Made by a program: the position numbers and the translations under genes. A stretch of DNA of 64,000 nt from positions 73,431,784 through 73,495,783 of the forward strand of contig CM054134.1 of NCBI GenBank assembly GCA_028751875.1. Direction: 5' to 3'. The stretch comes from Rapana venosa. Taxonomy: Eukaryota > Mollusca > Gastropoda > Neogastropoda > Muricidae. Within the stretch, counting starts at the first letter, position 1; every line of letters begins with the position of its first letter. The notes beneath the pieces were generated by a model. The model saw only the letters and a list, made by a program, of their open reading frames with translations. It was not told the DNA's origin and did no database searches. Of the stretch, positions 1-12,100 are shown in pieces.

Positions 1-135
1 GTACACATTTACAGCTGGGTGGACTGTGGGACTGTACTGAAGCCAAAGCGCGCAAACGGTCACTCATCCAAGTGGTAACCACGTTCAATGCTGTTTAACC
101 TTAAGCTGGGGGAAAGCGAGTGCTCTGATCCCTGT
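1..135 (-). repeat. Partial tRNA/5S-like chimeric SINE (family S)
   Basis: This matches the copy at 25421-25676 in the same orientation, sharing the conserved stretches that read on the minus strand as an S-family body followed by a 5S-like CTTGGATG block (here with a C-to-T change). It is cut by the left edge of the window. The tRNA-like head end lies near position 135. Nothing else is recognisable in this stretch. Confidence 0.75.
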
Positions 136-492
136 AATAAGAGTAAGAGCATTTGGTGATCATTTCCAATTTGAATTTTATTTTTTCGGTTTTAATGAAG
201 TGAATAACAAAGCATAGGCAACAAGTTTCATATCCAGTTAGTCAGCACGAACAATGAAAAGGGGATGAAAATAAAAACTATCTAGATAGTTTTACCAATA
301 GACTAATCTTGTCTTATACCACGGATCTATTCGTGTATCTCGCTGTCGAAAAAACAGAAAAGGATGCTATAAATATATGCTCTTGGCAAGGTAATTTTAT
401 AGGCATGACGGGAACTTCGTGTGCTCAATATTATAAACTTCCGGTTAGAATCTTTCAGAAAGCTGCTACGTTCGTATGTTTGGATTTTAACT
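136..492. other. Upstream flank of WIPI3, no gene seen
   Basis: AT-rich sequence directly upstream of the WIPI3 start codon. It must contain 5' UTR and possibly promoter, but no TATA box at a sensible distance or other core promoter element could be assigned. Frames open here are short and overlap the first WIPI3 exon out of frame. Confidence 0.4.
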
Positions 493-3280
493 ATGGATCT
501 TGGGGCTTCCAACGCCTACAACAATGGCCTTCTGTACTGCGGATGGAATCAGGATCAAGGTATCTTTTAGCCCAGATGATTTGTGTGTGCAAATGTTTGT
601 ACAACACGGCAAAATTGTCTTCAGGATTTTGTGATTGTGTGAACCACTGAATGACAACTGAGCCAACGCCTCCCACTTCCGAGCACCTTGGGAAGTGGAC
701 CACATTGTGAAAACATACTGACCTGACTTTTAAGTTGTTGCTGCATAATTCATGTAAATTATACAAATGTGAATGAGAGGCATTATGTAAATGTTGAAGG
801 AGTTGTTTGTCATTCTTAGTCATGTCCTGTTAAGTCAGTTTATCTGTGCATTTTTCCCACAGGCAATATTATATGATGTAGGCATATGAGATAATATCTG
901 GATCTCTCGTTTTTGTCATTATTACTCTGTTACAAAGTACGCTCATGCATTCATACTGCATGTACTGATGCATCCACATTTGTTGTTTTTTTAAAAACAC
1001 ATTTTGTGAGACTAGCCGGACTCCTGTGATTTTGCACAAATTTGGTAGGTTTGAATCTTAAAAATCTTAAGCAGACTCTGGACCTTGATTCCTTTGTTGT
1101 CTGCTGGCTTCCTAAATTATGCATGGCAGGGGTCAACACTGTAGCCTAGTGTAGGAACAAAAGCAGTCCTCATTTGATGACCATTTCCAACTTTCTCATG
1201 ACTACCGCAGTACCTGGTATTTCTCAGGGCCTATGTCCTCAATTCCAAAAACAAGTAGACTTACTGATACTCATTGCATTTTTTCATACTTTAAAAAATA
1301 TCATGTGAAAATAAGCAAACATTTTTTTCTGACTAGCACTTTATAAAAGACACAGCTTGATGGTTGACTCATGTCCTCAATTCCAAAAACAAGTAGACTT
1401 ACTGATACTCATTGCATTTTTTCATACTTTAAAAAATATCATGTGAAAATAGGCAAACATTTTTTTCTGACTAGCACTTTATAAAAGACACAGCTTGATG
1501 GTTGACCCAAAAGCTAGAGCTGGAGTGTAACCCTAACCTGTAGTGTATACAGAACAAAGAGCACATGCCTGATATTAGTGGCACTATTTCTCTTGATCAA
1601 ATAAATCACTTATGTCATACTGAATCTGAGTACAAAGTAAATACAAAGTTCTACAAACACCCTAGCCACTCTGTTCCCATACCAGTACTGTTGCGTCTGA
1701 GCTATGCCTGTTTGAAGAGCTATGCACACCTTATACTAGTTATAGCTGCCAAGGCCTACATTACCCTTTAGAATTTCTGCACCATAATTTATTCATGAGT
1801 ATTCTTGTTACAAAGCACTATTGACAATGCTAGGCTTCAGGGTTCTTATTTGGTCATTTCCAGTAATTGTTCAGTCTGATGCTGATACTGTGATATACTG
1901 ATAGTGATAATGCCAGTGATAGCCCGTGTGTCATTGTCAAAGTCATTCTGAAATGGTTTGTTTACATGCCACGTTCATGTGACATTGGCACTTTACTTTC
2001 TGAGCCAGGTTCAATTTCATTGTGATTGATCGCCTATCATAATACTTAATAGCATATTTATGAGTTACTTAAAGAACATTTCTCTGCTGAAGAAACCACT
2101 CTGACTCTTAGTCTTATACTGTAGTTTGTGAGTCTCGGGAATTCACTTATTCAGCCAAATAAAATGACATATATATAATTATAAATTTATATGTTAAGTG
2201 ACAGTTGAAGTGATTATGTCTGGCAAATCCCTCAATCAAATTTAAATTCATGATCAAGCTCAAGGTAGGTGGGGCGAAGATAATTTTGTCCTCAAATCTC
2301 GAAAATTTACATCATACAATGATACATATACTTAATATATTATGTCCCTACTATAGTCATTGCTATCAATATGACAATCTATAAAGTAACTGAAAGTAAG
2401 TCAGTAGGTTAGATGGTGAAGGCAGAGATGATAATTAGGTCACTGAATCTGTTATTCATTAACACACATGTATCATGTATGTGTGTTCACTTATCAGTCT
2501 TATGATGCTGTGACTGTGTCAGTGTGGTTCCACATAGGTTTTTGAACTATTAGTATTAGTATTACTATTTTTAAGAAATTTGCACTTTACCTTCTGTTTT
2601 TCCATGCGACTTTCATTTTCATACACTGATAGTGATACAGTTCCCTGTGGGGATGCTGGAGGCTTGTCAGTATAAATAGCATTCCCTCTCTCTGGAAATT
2701 ATGTGCTAGGAATTCCCTCTTTTCTATCCAGTATCCCTCTCTTTGTCTCTGCCTTGTTTCTTAAAATTCTTCCTGTCACCTCCTATTTTCTGCCTTCTTA
2801 TTCTCCTGCCATTTTTCCAGAAAGACTTTTAAAAGATTTTCTGTCCCATGCCAGAGTTGGATGTGCTGGGCCTGACTTGTCAGGTGCTTAATGGCAGTGC
2901 AACACATTTTTGCTCATATGACAAGTAATAATACTAATAGTTGCTGACTGAGCATTCAACAAAGAAGAAGATATATACATACCGCATGTACTAAGGCATG
3001 ATCCACGAAAATAAAAACCACTTTTTGTGAAAGACTAGCCTCTGACTCAAAACTCATGTGATTTTGCACAAATTTGGTAGGTTTGAAATTGTTTTGTTTT
3101 TCAGCAAACACTTTACCCCCTCAGTCCAGAGTCTTTTGTCATATGGATCAGTGGTCTAGAGGTAACGGGCCTGTCTAGAAAGCGAAAAGTCCGGGTCGGA
3201 AGTGTGCAGTGGTTCACATCCCGTTTGGACCCGAAAGTTTTCCCCCATCCATTAGACCATGAGTGGTGGTCTGGGCGCTA

Positions 3281-3311
<31 letters not shown>

Positions 3312-5008
3312 CGTGTGTTACACATAGTTATTTAGTGCACGTAAAAGAACCCACAGCAACAAGAGAGCTGTCCCTGGCAAAAATTCTATAGAAAAAAGCC
3401 ACTCTGATAGGGAAACAAATAATTAATAATAATAAATGGAATTTGTATAGCGCTATATCTTGCAAAGACAAAGTAGAACAAATATAGTTGCAGACAGGAA
3501 AAAAAACAAAAATGGGTGGCACTGTTCTTGTGGCAACGCGCTCTCCCTGGGGAGAGCAGCTCGAATTTCACGGAGACAAATCGGCCTTGACTTAAAGTGG
3601 TATAGATAGATAGATAGATAGATAGATAAATCTGCTAGCTTCCTCACCACAGTATGCATGCACGAGGTCACCTCTGTAGGAACACAAGCAATCCTCATTT
3701 GATGATCATTTCCAACTTTCTTGTGACTACCTGGTATTGCTCTATATCCTGAATCCCCAAAACAAGTACATAGTGCATTTTTTCATACTTTAAAAAATCT
3801 GAAAATCACCCCAAAAAATTTCGACTCTCATTCTATAAAAAATACTACATGACCCACAAGTAATGTCGGAGTGTAATCTATGCTTCGATTCATGGTGTGC
3901 AGGCATGAATTTGTCAAAAAATTAAAACTGTCTGCTTGCAGGATGCTTTGCCTGTGGAATGGAGACTGGTTTCAGAGTGTACAATGCAGATCCTTTGAAA
4001 GAGAAGGAAAGGCAAGGTATGAACAGAAAAAAACAAGGTATGAACACGAAAGATCTAAACAAACGTTGCATAACTGTCAGTGTCATGGGATGTCATTTCT
4101 GGCACATTGTGTACAACACGTACATAATGCATGTATACTGCATGTGTCATTTTGTGTGTGTGTCACTGTGTGTATGTCACTGTGGGTTTTTTTTGTGTGT
4201 AATGTTGTTCTTCGCTTTAACATCATTCCACTTTAAGTTATATTATTATTAGATGATAGGGAAAAGGATTATGAAAAGAAAAATTTTTTAAAGGGAGGGA
4301 AGTATGTGTATGAATGAGCATATGTGTAAGTTTGAGTGAGTCATTAAGAGTCGGCACACAGAGAGAGCATGTGTGTGTGTATACACACATGCATGTGTGT
4401 ACACACACGCGTGCGTGTGTTTGTGTGAGTGTGTTACTTTGTGTGTGTGTGTGACTGTGTCACAGTGTGTGAGACCACTTTACTAGATCACTGCCAGGAC
4501 TTCTGAAGAGTGTTCATCCAGAAGCTGAAACTGAAGACAGGCTGCCTAGACAAAATAAATGGTCACTGCTAAAACAGCATTCTTTCAGCTTACACACATG
4601 TATTGATGCTGTGTGCATATTTTGTCTCTTAAATTTTGAAAAATTTTGGGCTTTTTCTCAGTTCTTGATTAAACTATTGATGCTGGAGGCAACAGCAGAG
4701 TGAGAGGCTGTAGCAGTGTATGATTAGTCACTTTCTAACTCAAGGAATTCCACTTTACAGCTTAGTCTTTACTACCTTAGTGATTGGCTAGGACTCTCTG
4801 ACTAGGAGGATTGACTTGCACAGTCTTCATGTGCTGGCTCTAGGGGCTAGTTGGCCTTTGGAAAATATCTCCAATGCTGACTGCCCATATACCCTCTTGG
4901 CACACACACACACAGACACACTGAACACACACATACTGACATAGCCACACACACAATTACAATTAGTACTCACACACACATACACACACACACTAGTCAA
5001 CACACACA

Positions 5009-5091
<83 letters not shown>

Positions 5092-6665
5092 GTCAACACA
5101 CATACACACACTCACAGTCACACACACACTTAACACTGGTCAACACACACATACTATAAATGTATCCAAAATTTGGATTAAAAGCAGAAAAAGAAAAGCA
5201 GTGAAAAATTTTCAAAATATTTCCAGTGCCCTGTAGTCTGTACTATAAAAACATCATCGCCTTGCCAGTAAAGAAAACAAAAGTGTGCCACAGTGTTCTG
5301 AGGACTGTAGCGTAACTGTAACTAGTGTTACAAGTGGTGACTGATTGTGAACAATGGTACCTTTTGTTTTGCACAGACTTCATGGATGGAGGAATCGGTC
5401 ACATAGAAATGCTGTTTCGCTGCAACTATTTGGCCCTGGTTGGGGGAGGCAGGAACCCCAAGTATCCACCAAATAAAGGTCAGTTGTGACTCTTATGTTA
5501 TGTTGTGTTGTGTTATGGTACGTTATGTACTACATATTATAAGGGTAATTTCTTCGTATATATATATATTATATATATTCTTGTTGGCTTTGGGGTGGGA
5601 TTTGGGGGGGTGGGGGGGTGTTGTTGAAAAGATATTTTGTCAGATCTGTACGTATTTTTTTATCCCTGGTTTTTGTTTGTCTTATTTGGGGAAGTTTTCT
5701 TTTTGTTTTGGGTTGAGGTTTTTTTTGTTTGTTTTGGGGTTGGGTTGTTTTTTTGGGGTGGTTGTTTTTTGGGTGTTTTTTTTTTGGGGGGGGGGGGGGG
5801 GAGGGTGTGGAATGGAGTTAGCAGAAAGAGATCTAAAACACCCATCAAATAAAGGTCAGTCCTATTGTTTGTGCTTGATTACATTGTGATTATTTTTTAT
5901 TTTCATCTTGGAATGTTTTGCAAGCATATATTTATGTCTTATTTTTATTTTCATCTTGGAATGTTTTGCAAGCATATATTTATGTCTTATGTGCGTATAC
6001 TACTCACTAGTATGTGTGTGTGTTTAGGTTGCTACCTTTATTTATTTAAATACAATGCCTTTAGAATAAGAGACTTTATGATGTCATACAGGTCTTTTTG
6101 TTTGGGGGTGTTTTTTTTTATTATTATTTTTCCTCACTGTAGATTACTACCGATTAGTTTGCATTTGTACTTTACCATCATGTATTCTTATGATCATTAA
6201 CCATTGATTTAATCAGCAACCCCCATCCTGTCATAGTATGAGCCAACAGCCTTTTTATGACTAAATACTTTCAGAATTTCTCTCCTTTTCCTTTCATTTC
6301 TAATAGCAGTAAGGTTCATAAGTACAGGCAAGTCAAGTTAAAGTCAAGACTTCAAAAACACTTTAAACAAACAAATAATTTAATAATAATGTTATTATTG
6401 ATAGGTCTGCATGCAACAAACAAATACTTTAATAACAGTGTTTAATAAGTCTGCATGCACACAGATGTGTAGTACAAATGTGCATGCTGACACACACGCA
6501 CACACAAACACACGTGTGTATACACAAAGGGATGCTCTCACAGACTCATAATTGTGCACACACACACACACAACCATTTGTGCACACACAGGAATGCACA
6601 CATTGCGCTCACACACATAGTGACATACACACACATGCACGCACACACAGTGACATTCTTCTCCT

Positions 6666-6702
<37 letters not shown>

Positions 6703-9086
6703 TCTCTCTTCTTTCTCTCTTTCTTCTCGTCCCTCCCTGGCTGGCTATCTGTCTTATACGTATGCTGTTTCTCTTTTAAAACACATGAACACGAACACAC
6801 ACAATATCACATAATATGAAAAAGACGTTAAATTAAAGAAGAACAATGATAGACACACACACACACACATTTTCTTTATGAATATCTTCATGTGTATACT
6901 GTGGCACACTTTAAAGACAAGAAAAAAAAACTAAAGCAAAAGTAAACTTAGTGTACACCTGTGACTTTGATTGTGTGGTGCACAGTGATGGTGTGGGACG
7001 ACCTGAAGAAGAAGCATGTCATAGAGCTGGAGTTCTCCTCAGACGTCAGGAGTGTGCGGTTACGGCGCGACAGGTGAGATGGTTGTGCTGCATCGTCTGC
7101 TTTGAATAGATCTGTCCTTGATCAAAAAGCTTTGTCAGTTACTGATGCAATTGATCCAAGCAAAATGACAACTAGCCTTGTTCAAATGCTTTGTCAGATG
7201 TTGATCAATACAAATACAAGCAAAATGACAACTGGCCTTGTTCAAAGGTGTTGTCAGATGTTGATCAATACAAATACAAGCAAAATGACAACTGGCCTTG
7301 TTCAAAGGTGTTGTCAGATGTTGATCAATACAAATACAAGCAAAATGACAACTGGCCTTGTTCAAATGCTTTGTCAGATGTTGATCAATACAAATACAAG
7401 CAAAATGACATCTGGCCTTGTTCAAATGCTTTGTCAGATGTTGATCAATACAAATACAAGCAAAATGACAACTGGCCTTGTTCAAATGCTTTATCAGATG
7501 TTGATCAATACAAATACAAGCAAAATGACAACTGGCCTTGTTCAAATGCTTTGTCAGATGTTGATCAATACAAATACAAGCAAAATGACATCTGGCCTTG
7601 TTCAAAAGCTTTGTCAGATGTTGATCAATACAAATACAAGCAAAATGATTACTGGCCTTGTTCAAAGGTGTTGTTAGATATTGATCAATACAAATACAAG
7701 CAAAATGATAACTGGCCCTATTCAAAAGTTTTGTCAATTACTGACAAACAAAATACCAAGGCCTACATTAAAATGATGATATGCTTTGAAATGTTATATT
7801 GAGATTGTCTTCATCTATAACAAGCTCTTCACATAACAATCTATATTTTCCATTACTGGAGGGGGAAAATGCTCTGAAGTCAGAGTATGGCTGCCAGTTT
7901 CATGAATACAGCTTATCTGCAAATTTCTTATCCAGTGTGTACTTACTGTCTTGGGGACAGGATAGCTCAGTGGGCAGAGCACTTTTGTTCATTCTGTGCT
8001 TTAAAGTCAAGGGCATGTTTCGGGGGAGCTTTTCCCTAGCATCATGTGTACATTTTGAGCCTGTTGATTTGATTTGATCTGTGGTTGTCTGTGTTGTCAT
8101 CAGGATTGTGGTGGTGCTGGATGGCATGATCAAAGTGTACACCTTCACACAGAACCCACAGCAACTTCATGTCTTTGAAACCGGCATCAACCCCAAAGGT
8201 TAGCAGCTCTCCTCTTGTTGGTGTTGCGCAGGATTCCTGTAGTCAGTATTCGTTTACTTTGAAAGTAAGATTCCTTTTTACATTTTTTAAAACAAATTTT
8301 AATAACAAAAAAGGTATGTTCTGAGACTTTTCGCTATATAATTTCAGTTCTGTTCCTGTCATAATATTATGAACACTATTTGCCCTTCTTGAGGGATATG
8401 TGGTTTTCTGTGTGTGTGTGTGCGTGTGCGTGCGTGCGTACATGTGTGTGTGCACTCACATTTTTTTTTTCTTTTTTTTTTAATTCTTTTATATCAAGGA
8501 TAATGGAATAAGCACTTAATGTGCTTTTTTACATCCAATCCCCGTGTGTTTGCGTTTTTGTAAATTCTGTCATCTGTTCCCACCGGCATACAATGTCCTA
8601 CTCTTACGAAAAGTGGAACAGGATTTAACGTGTGTGCAAGATGTATATATGTGAGTGTGTACGCGCATGCATGCATGTGTGCCTCTCTGTGTGTGGGTTT
8701 TAATTTACTTTATGAACATTCTAGTTGTTTCTTTACTTTTTCATTCATGTTATATATATATATATCTTATATTTGTGCAGGGCTGTGTGTGATGTGCCCC
8801 AACAGTAACAATTCTCTGCTGGCATTCCCTGGCCGCAAACTGGGTCATGTACAAATTGTCGACCTTGCCGATACAGAGAAGGCAGCCATGGATATCGCCG
8901 CTCACGAAGCCAACCTGTGCTGCATGGCCATGAACATGGGAGGTTCACGTCTCGCAACAGCTTCAGAAAAGGTACAGAGAGAGAACTCAAACTCGGAACT
9001 CAAAAGATTTATTCACAAAAAAGCCATTGGCCCATACATGAAGGGGGGGTGCCAAACTGCTTAGTATTTTAGTGAGAAAAATAAGT

Positions 9087-9154
<68 letters not shown>

Positions 9155-12100
9155 CCAAAGTATTAATGTATACCCACAACTACCACAATAAAAAATCAGT
9201 TCCAAAAAATATGACTTAAGAAACCAAGATATCTCTTTTTCTAAAGGCTTTACACAAATATAAAGCAAGGCTGCACACAATCTCAGGGTGACTAGATGCC
9301 ATGAGTAGACCGAATCTAAATAAATTAGGCTGTCTACTATACTTTACCGGAATGTAATTCTGTCTTACATCTTCTAATACTGGACAGCACAGCACAAAAT
9401 GAACTTCATCTTCCACTGTTTGCTTACATAATGGGCATAGCAATCTGAGGTCATCATCATCATGTTCTATATATCGAAATTTATGTCTGATACACCAAGT
9501 CTAAACTTAGACATAATTCTTTTCAAGTGTATGTCCATATCAAGCTTTAGATAAGGTGTACAGAGAGAAAGAGAGAAAGATTGGGGAGGGAGAGGTGGTA
9601 CTGCAAAAAATTGTTGAGAATCGTAGATCCAGAAATGCAGCACTGTTCTTCTTCTTCTTCTTCCTTTTTTGTCATGTTTCTCCCAGGGGAGGTTTTACAT
9701 TGATGAGCCTTCTCCATCTCTCTCTGTTTTGAGCTGCACTGCAAATCTGAAATCGGTTTGATAATAATAAGATGTTGTAGAGAACTTTGTTCTTTTCTGC
9801 ATTTAGTTCAAAGCTATTTTGCCAGTGGTCAATCCTTTTTTTTTTTCACTCTCTTTTTCTTTTTTTAAAGACTTTTTTTTTAAAACTTGGCTGCAAGTGA
9901 ATCGGCTATTCGTGTGGTTTTTTAATGTCTGCTGTAGGGAACATTGATCCGCGTGTTCGACGCTGTTTCTGGTGTCCAGCTCCATGAGCTTAGAAGAGGA
10001 GCCAACAGTGCAAATATTTATTGGTGAGTGTGTGTTATATATGGTGGGTGTGTGTTTGTATGTGTGTGTGGGTGTGTCTGTCTGTCTGTCTCTCTGTCTG
10101 TATCAGCGTGTGTCTGTGCCTGTGTTCTTCACATTTGCATAATATACCTTAGATTATAGGTTACAAGGCCTTTCTGATTTATAAAAGCTTACTTATGAAA
10201 GATGATTTTCCAAAATGTACCCCCAAAAACCAGTTTTTATCATGTCTAAGGTACCACTTTAAAGGGTTCACAGCAAAGTGATTAACAAATTCATAATGGA
10301 TCAAAATTCAAAGAAAAATTTGTTTTTAATGAGTTGGTTGATAACTTCAAGTTTGAATTTGTTCACAAAGGTTCTTATATCTTTAGCGTATAATTTCAGG
10401 ACCAGCCCTTAAAATTTGTCCTCGGTATCAATCATTATTTACATATTTAACTGTAAGAAACTGCTTGTTTTTTTGTCTATTTCCTGATCTAATTCAAAGA
10501 AGCATGTGGAATCACTCATAATTTTAGCCAAGTTTTGCCTTAAAGTAGGTAAGCTTATAATTTTGACTTTTTCACCTACAATGTGTCTGATAGACCGCAT
10601 TTTTGTTTCTGTCACTTTACAGTATCAACTTCAGTGCCGACTCCTCGTTACTCTGCGTGGCCAGCGACCATGGAACAGTGCACATATTTTCCACAGAAGA
10701 TCAAAAACGGAACAAACAGTCCTCGTAAGTGTGTGGCGGCAGTCATTGCATGCGCTCGCTCATGTTTGGAGTTTTATGTCAGATAAATCATATTGTATCA
10801 GTACCAGAAAGGGTCGTCATACATTTCCATGTCTGCTGCATGTTACGTGACTTGATTTTATTTCTGTGCTGCTTTTTTTTTTTTGGGTGGGGGGGGGGGG
10901 TCTTTTTGTTTGTTTCGTTTTGTTTGGGGTTTTTGAGGGGTGGTTGTTGTTTTTTTGTTTGAGGTTAGGTTTGTTTGGGGTTGGTTTTTTTCAGGGTTTT
11001 TTTACGGGGGGGGGGGGGTTCTTTTGTTTGTTTGTTGCTGTTGTTGGTTGTTGTTGGTTTTTTTTGGCGGGACAGCTCTTTTTTTCTATCTTTGTATCTG
11101 TATGACAGATTCATCTTATGACTGTGACTATTTTATTTCAGTATTGTTTTTAACTGTCTGGATTTCTATGTTTGGCTGCAGAGTACAATTTTTTTCATTG
11201 AATTGTAGAGTAGCATTTATTTGTGGAATCATGAGCCTCCCACGTCATGATAGGCTGTTATTACATCCGTGGGCATTTAGTTATGATTCCGCTTAAAGAG
11301 GGAAAGGCTTCACCAAGTTCACCCTGCCCATAACCCGCTGCCTGAGAAGTTAAGTGCAGCGTCTAAATAACGACTCCTCAAGGAGTTGAGGGAGAAGTCA
11401 GCCCAGCAGTTAGTTATGATTTGATATGTTTGTCTGGTTTACTCGTCTCAAGAGTGAAAGAATCTGAAACTGGATGACCTGACCTTTGCTTGCAGGCTGG
11501 CGTCGGCCAGCTTCCTACCCAAGTACTTCAGTTCCAAGTGGAGCTTCTCCAAGTTTCAAGTGCCTGGTGGCTCCCAGTGCATCTGTGCCTTTGGGGCTGA
11601 CCCTAACTCCGTCATAGGTAAAGTGCTTTGTCCCCCTCATGGGGGTGCCCCGGGGCTCTTTCAGTATTCATGAATAAAATCTCTCTCTCTTCCCTTTCCC
11701 CCCCCCTTTTTTAGAAACTGTGTGTGATAGAAATTTCTTCCTTTTTTAAAAAAACCACTTTTCTTTGAATTTTTTTTTTTTAATCTTGTGTCATCTCTCC
11801 TGTGATTATTTTCTGCCATTACTGTCTGTTCTGCTCTCTTTCCTTTTTTTTTTTCTTTTTTTTTATTTCAAGAAAATTTGATGAATATTTTTCTTTGAAG
11901 TCATTATGATATTTTGCCTGTACTCTTTTGTTCTGGCATTCTGGTAGTGAAATTTTAAACACTGGGATTGGCATAAGATGTTCCTTTTTTTTGTAGAGTT
12001 ACTTGCCCATGCAGCATTGCATCTGTTTTTAATCAAAGAATTATCTTTTTTAATTTTTTTTTTTTGTAGTAGAATAGATTTTTATGAGCAGGTAATTCAA

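Noticed and set aside
309..823. Frames of 110-113 codons at the left end on both strands
   Set aside because: They overlap WIPI3 exon 1 in other frames and have no recognisable motif; exon 1 explains the coding signal at 493-559.
5440..5889. 149-codon frame containing the end of WIPI3 exon 3
   Set aside because: Only the first 13 codons are exonic; the rest is intron read-through across a G/T tract.
7102..7802. Long open frames of about 190-200 codons on both strands
   Set aside because: They arise from a 60-bp tandem repeat whose period is a multiple of 3, and they sit inside a WIPI3 intron.
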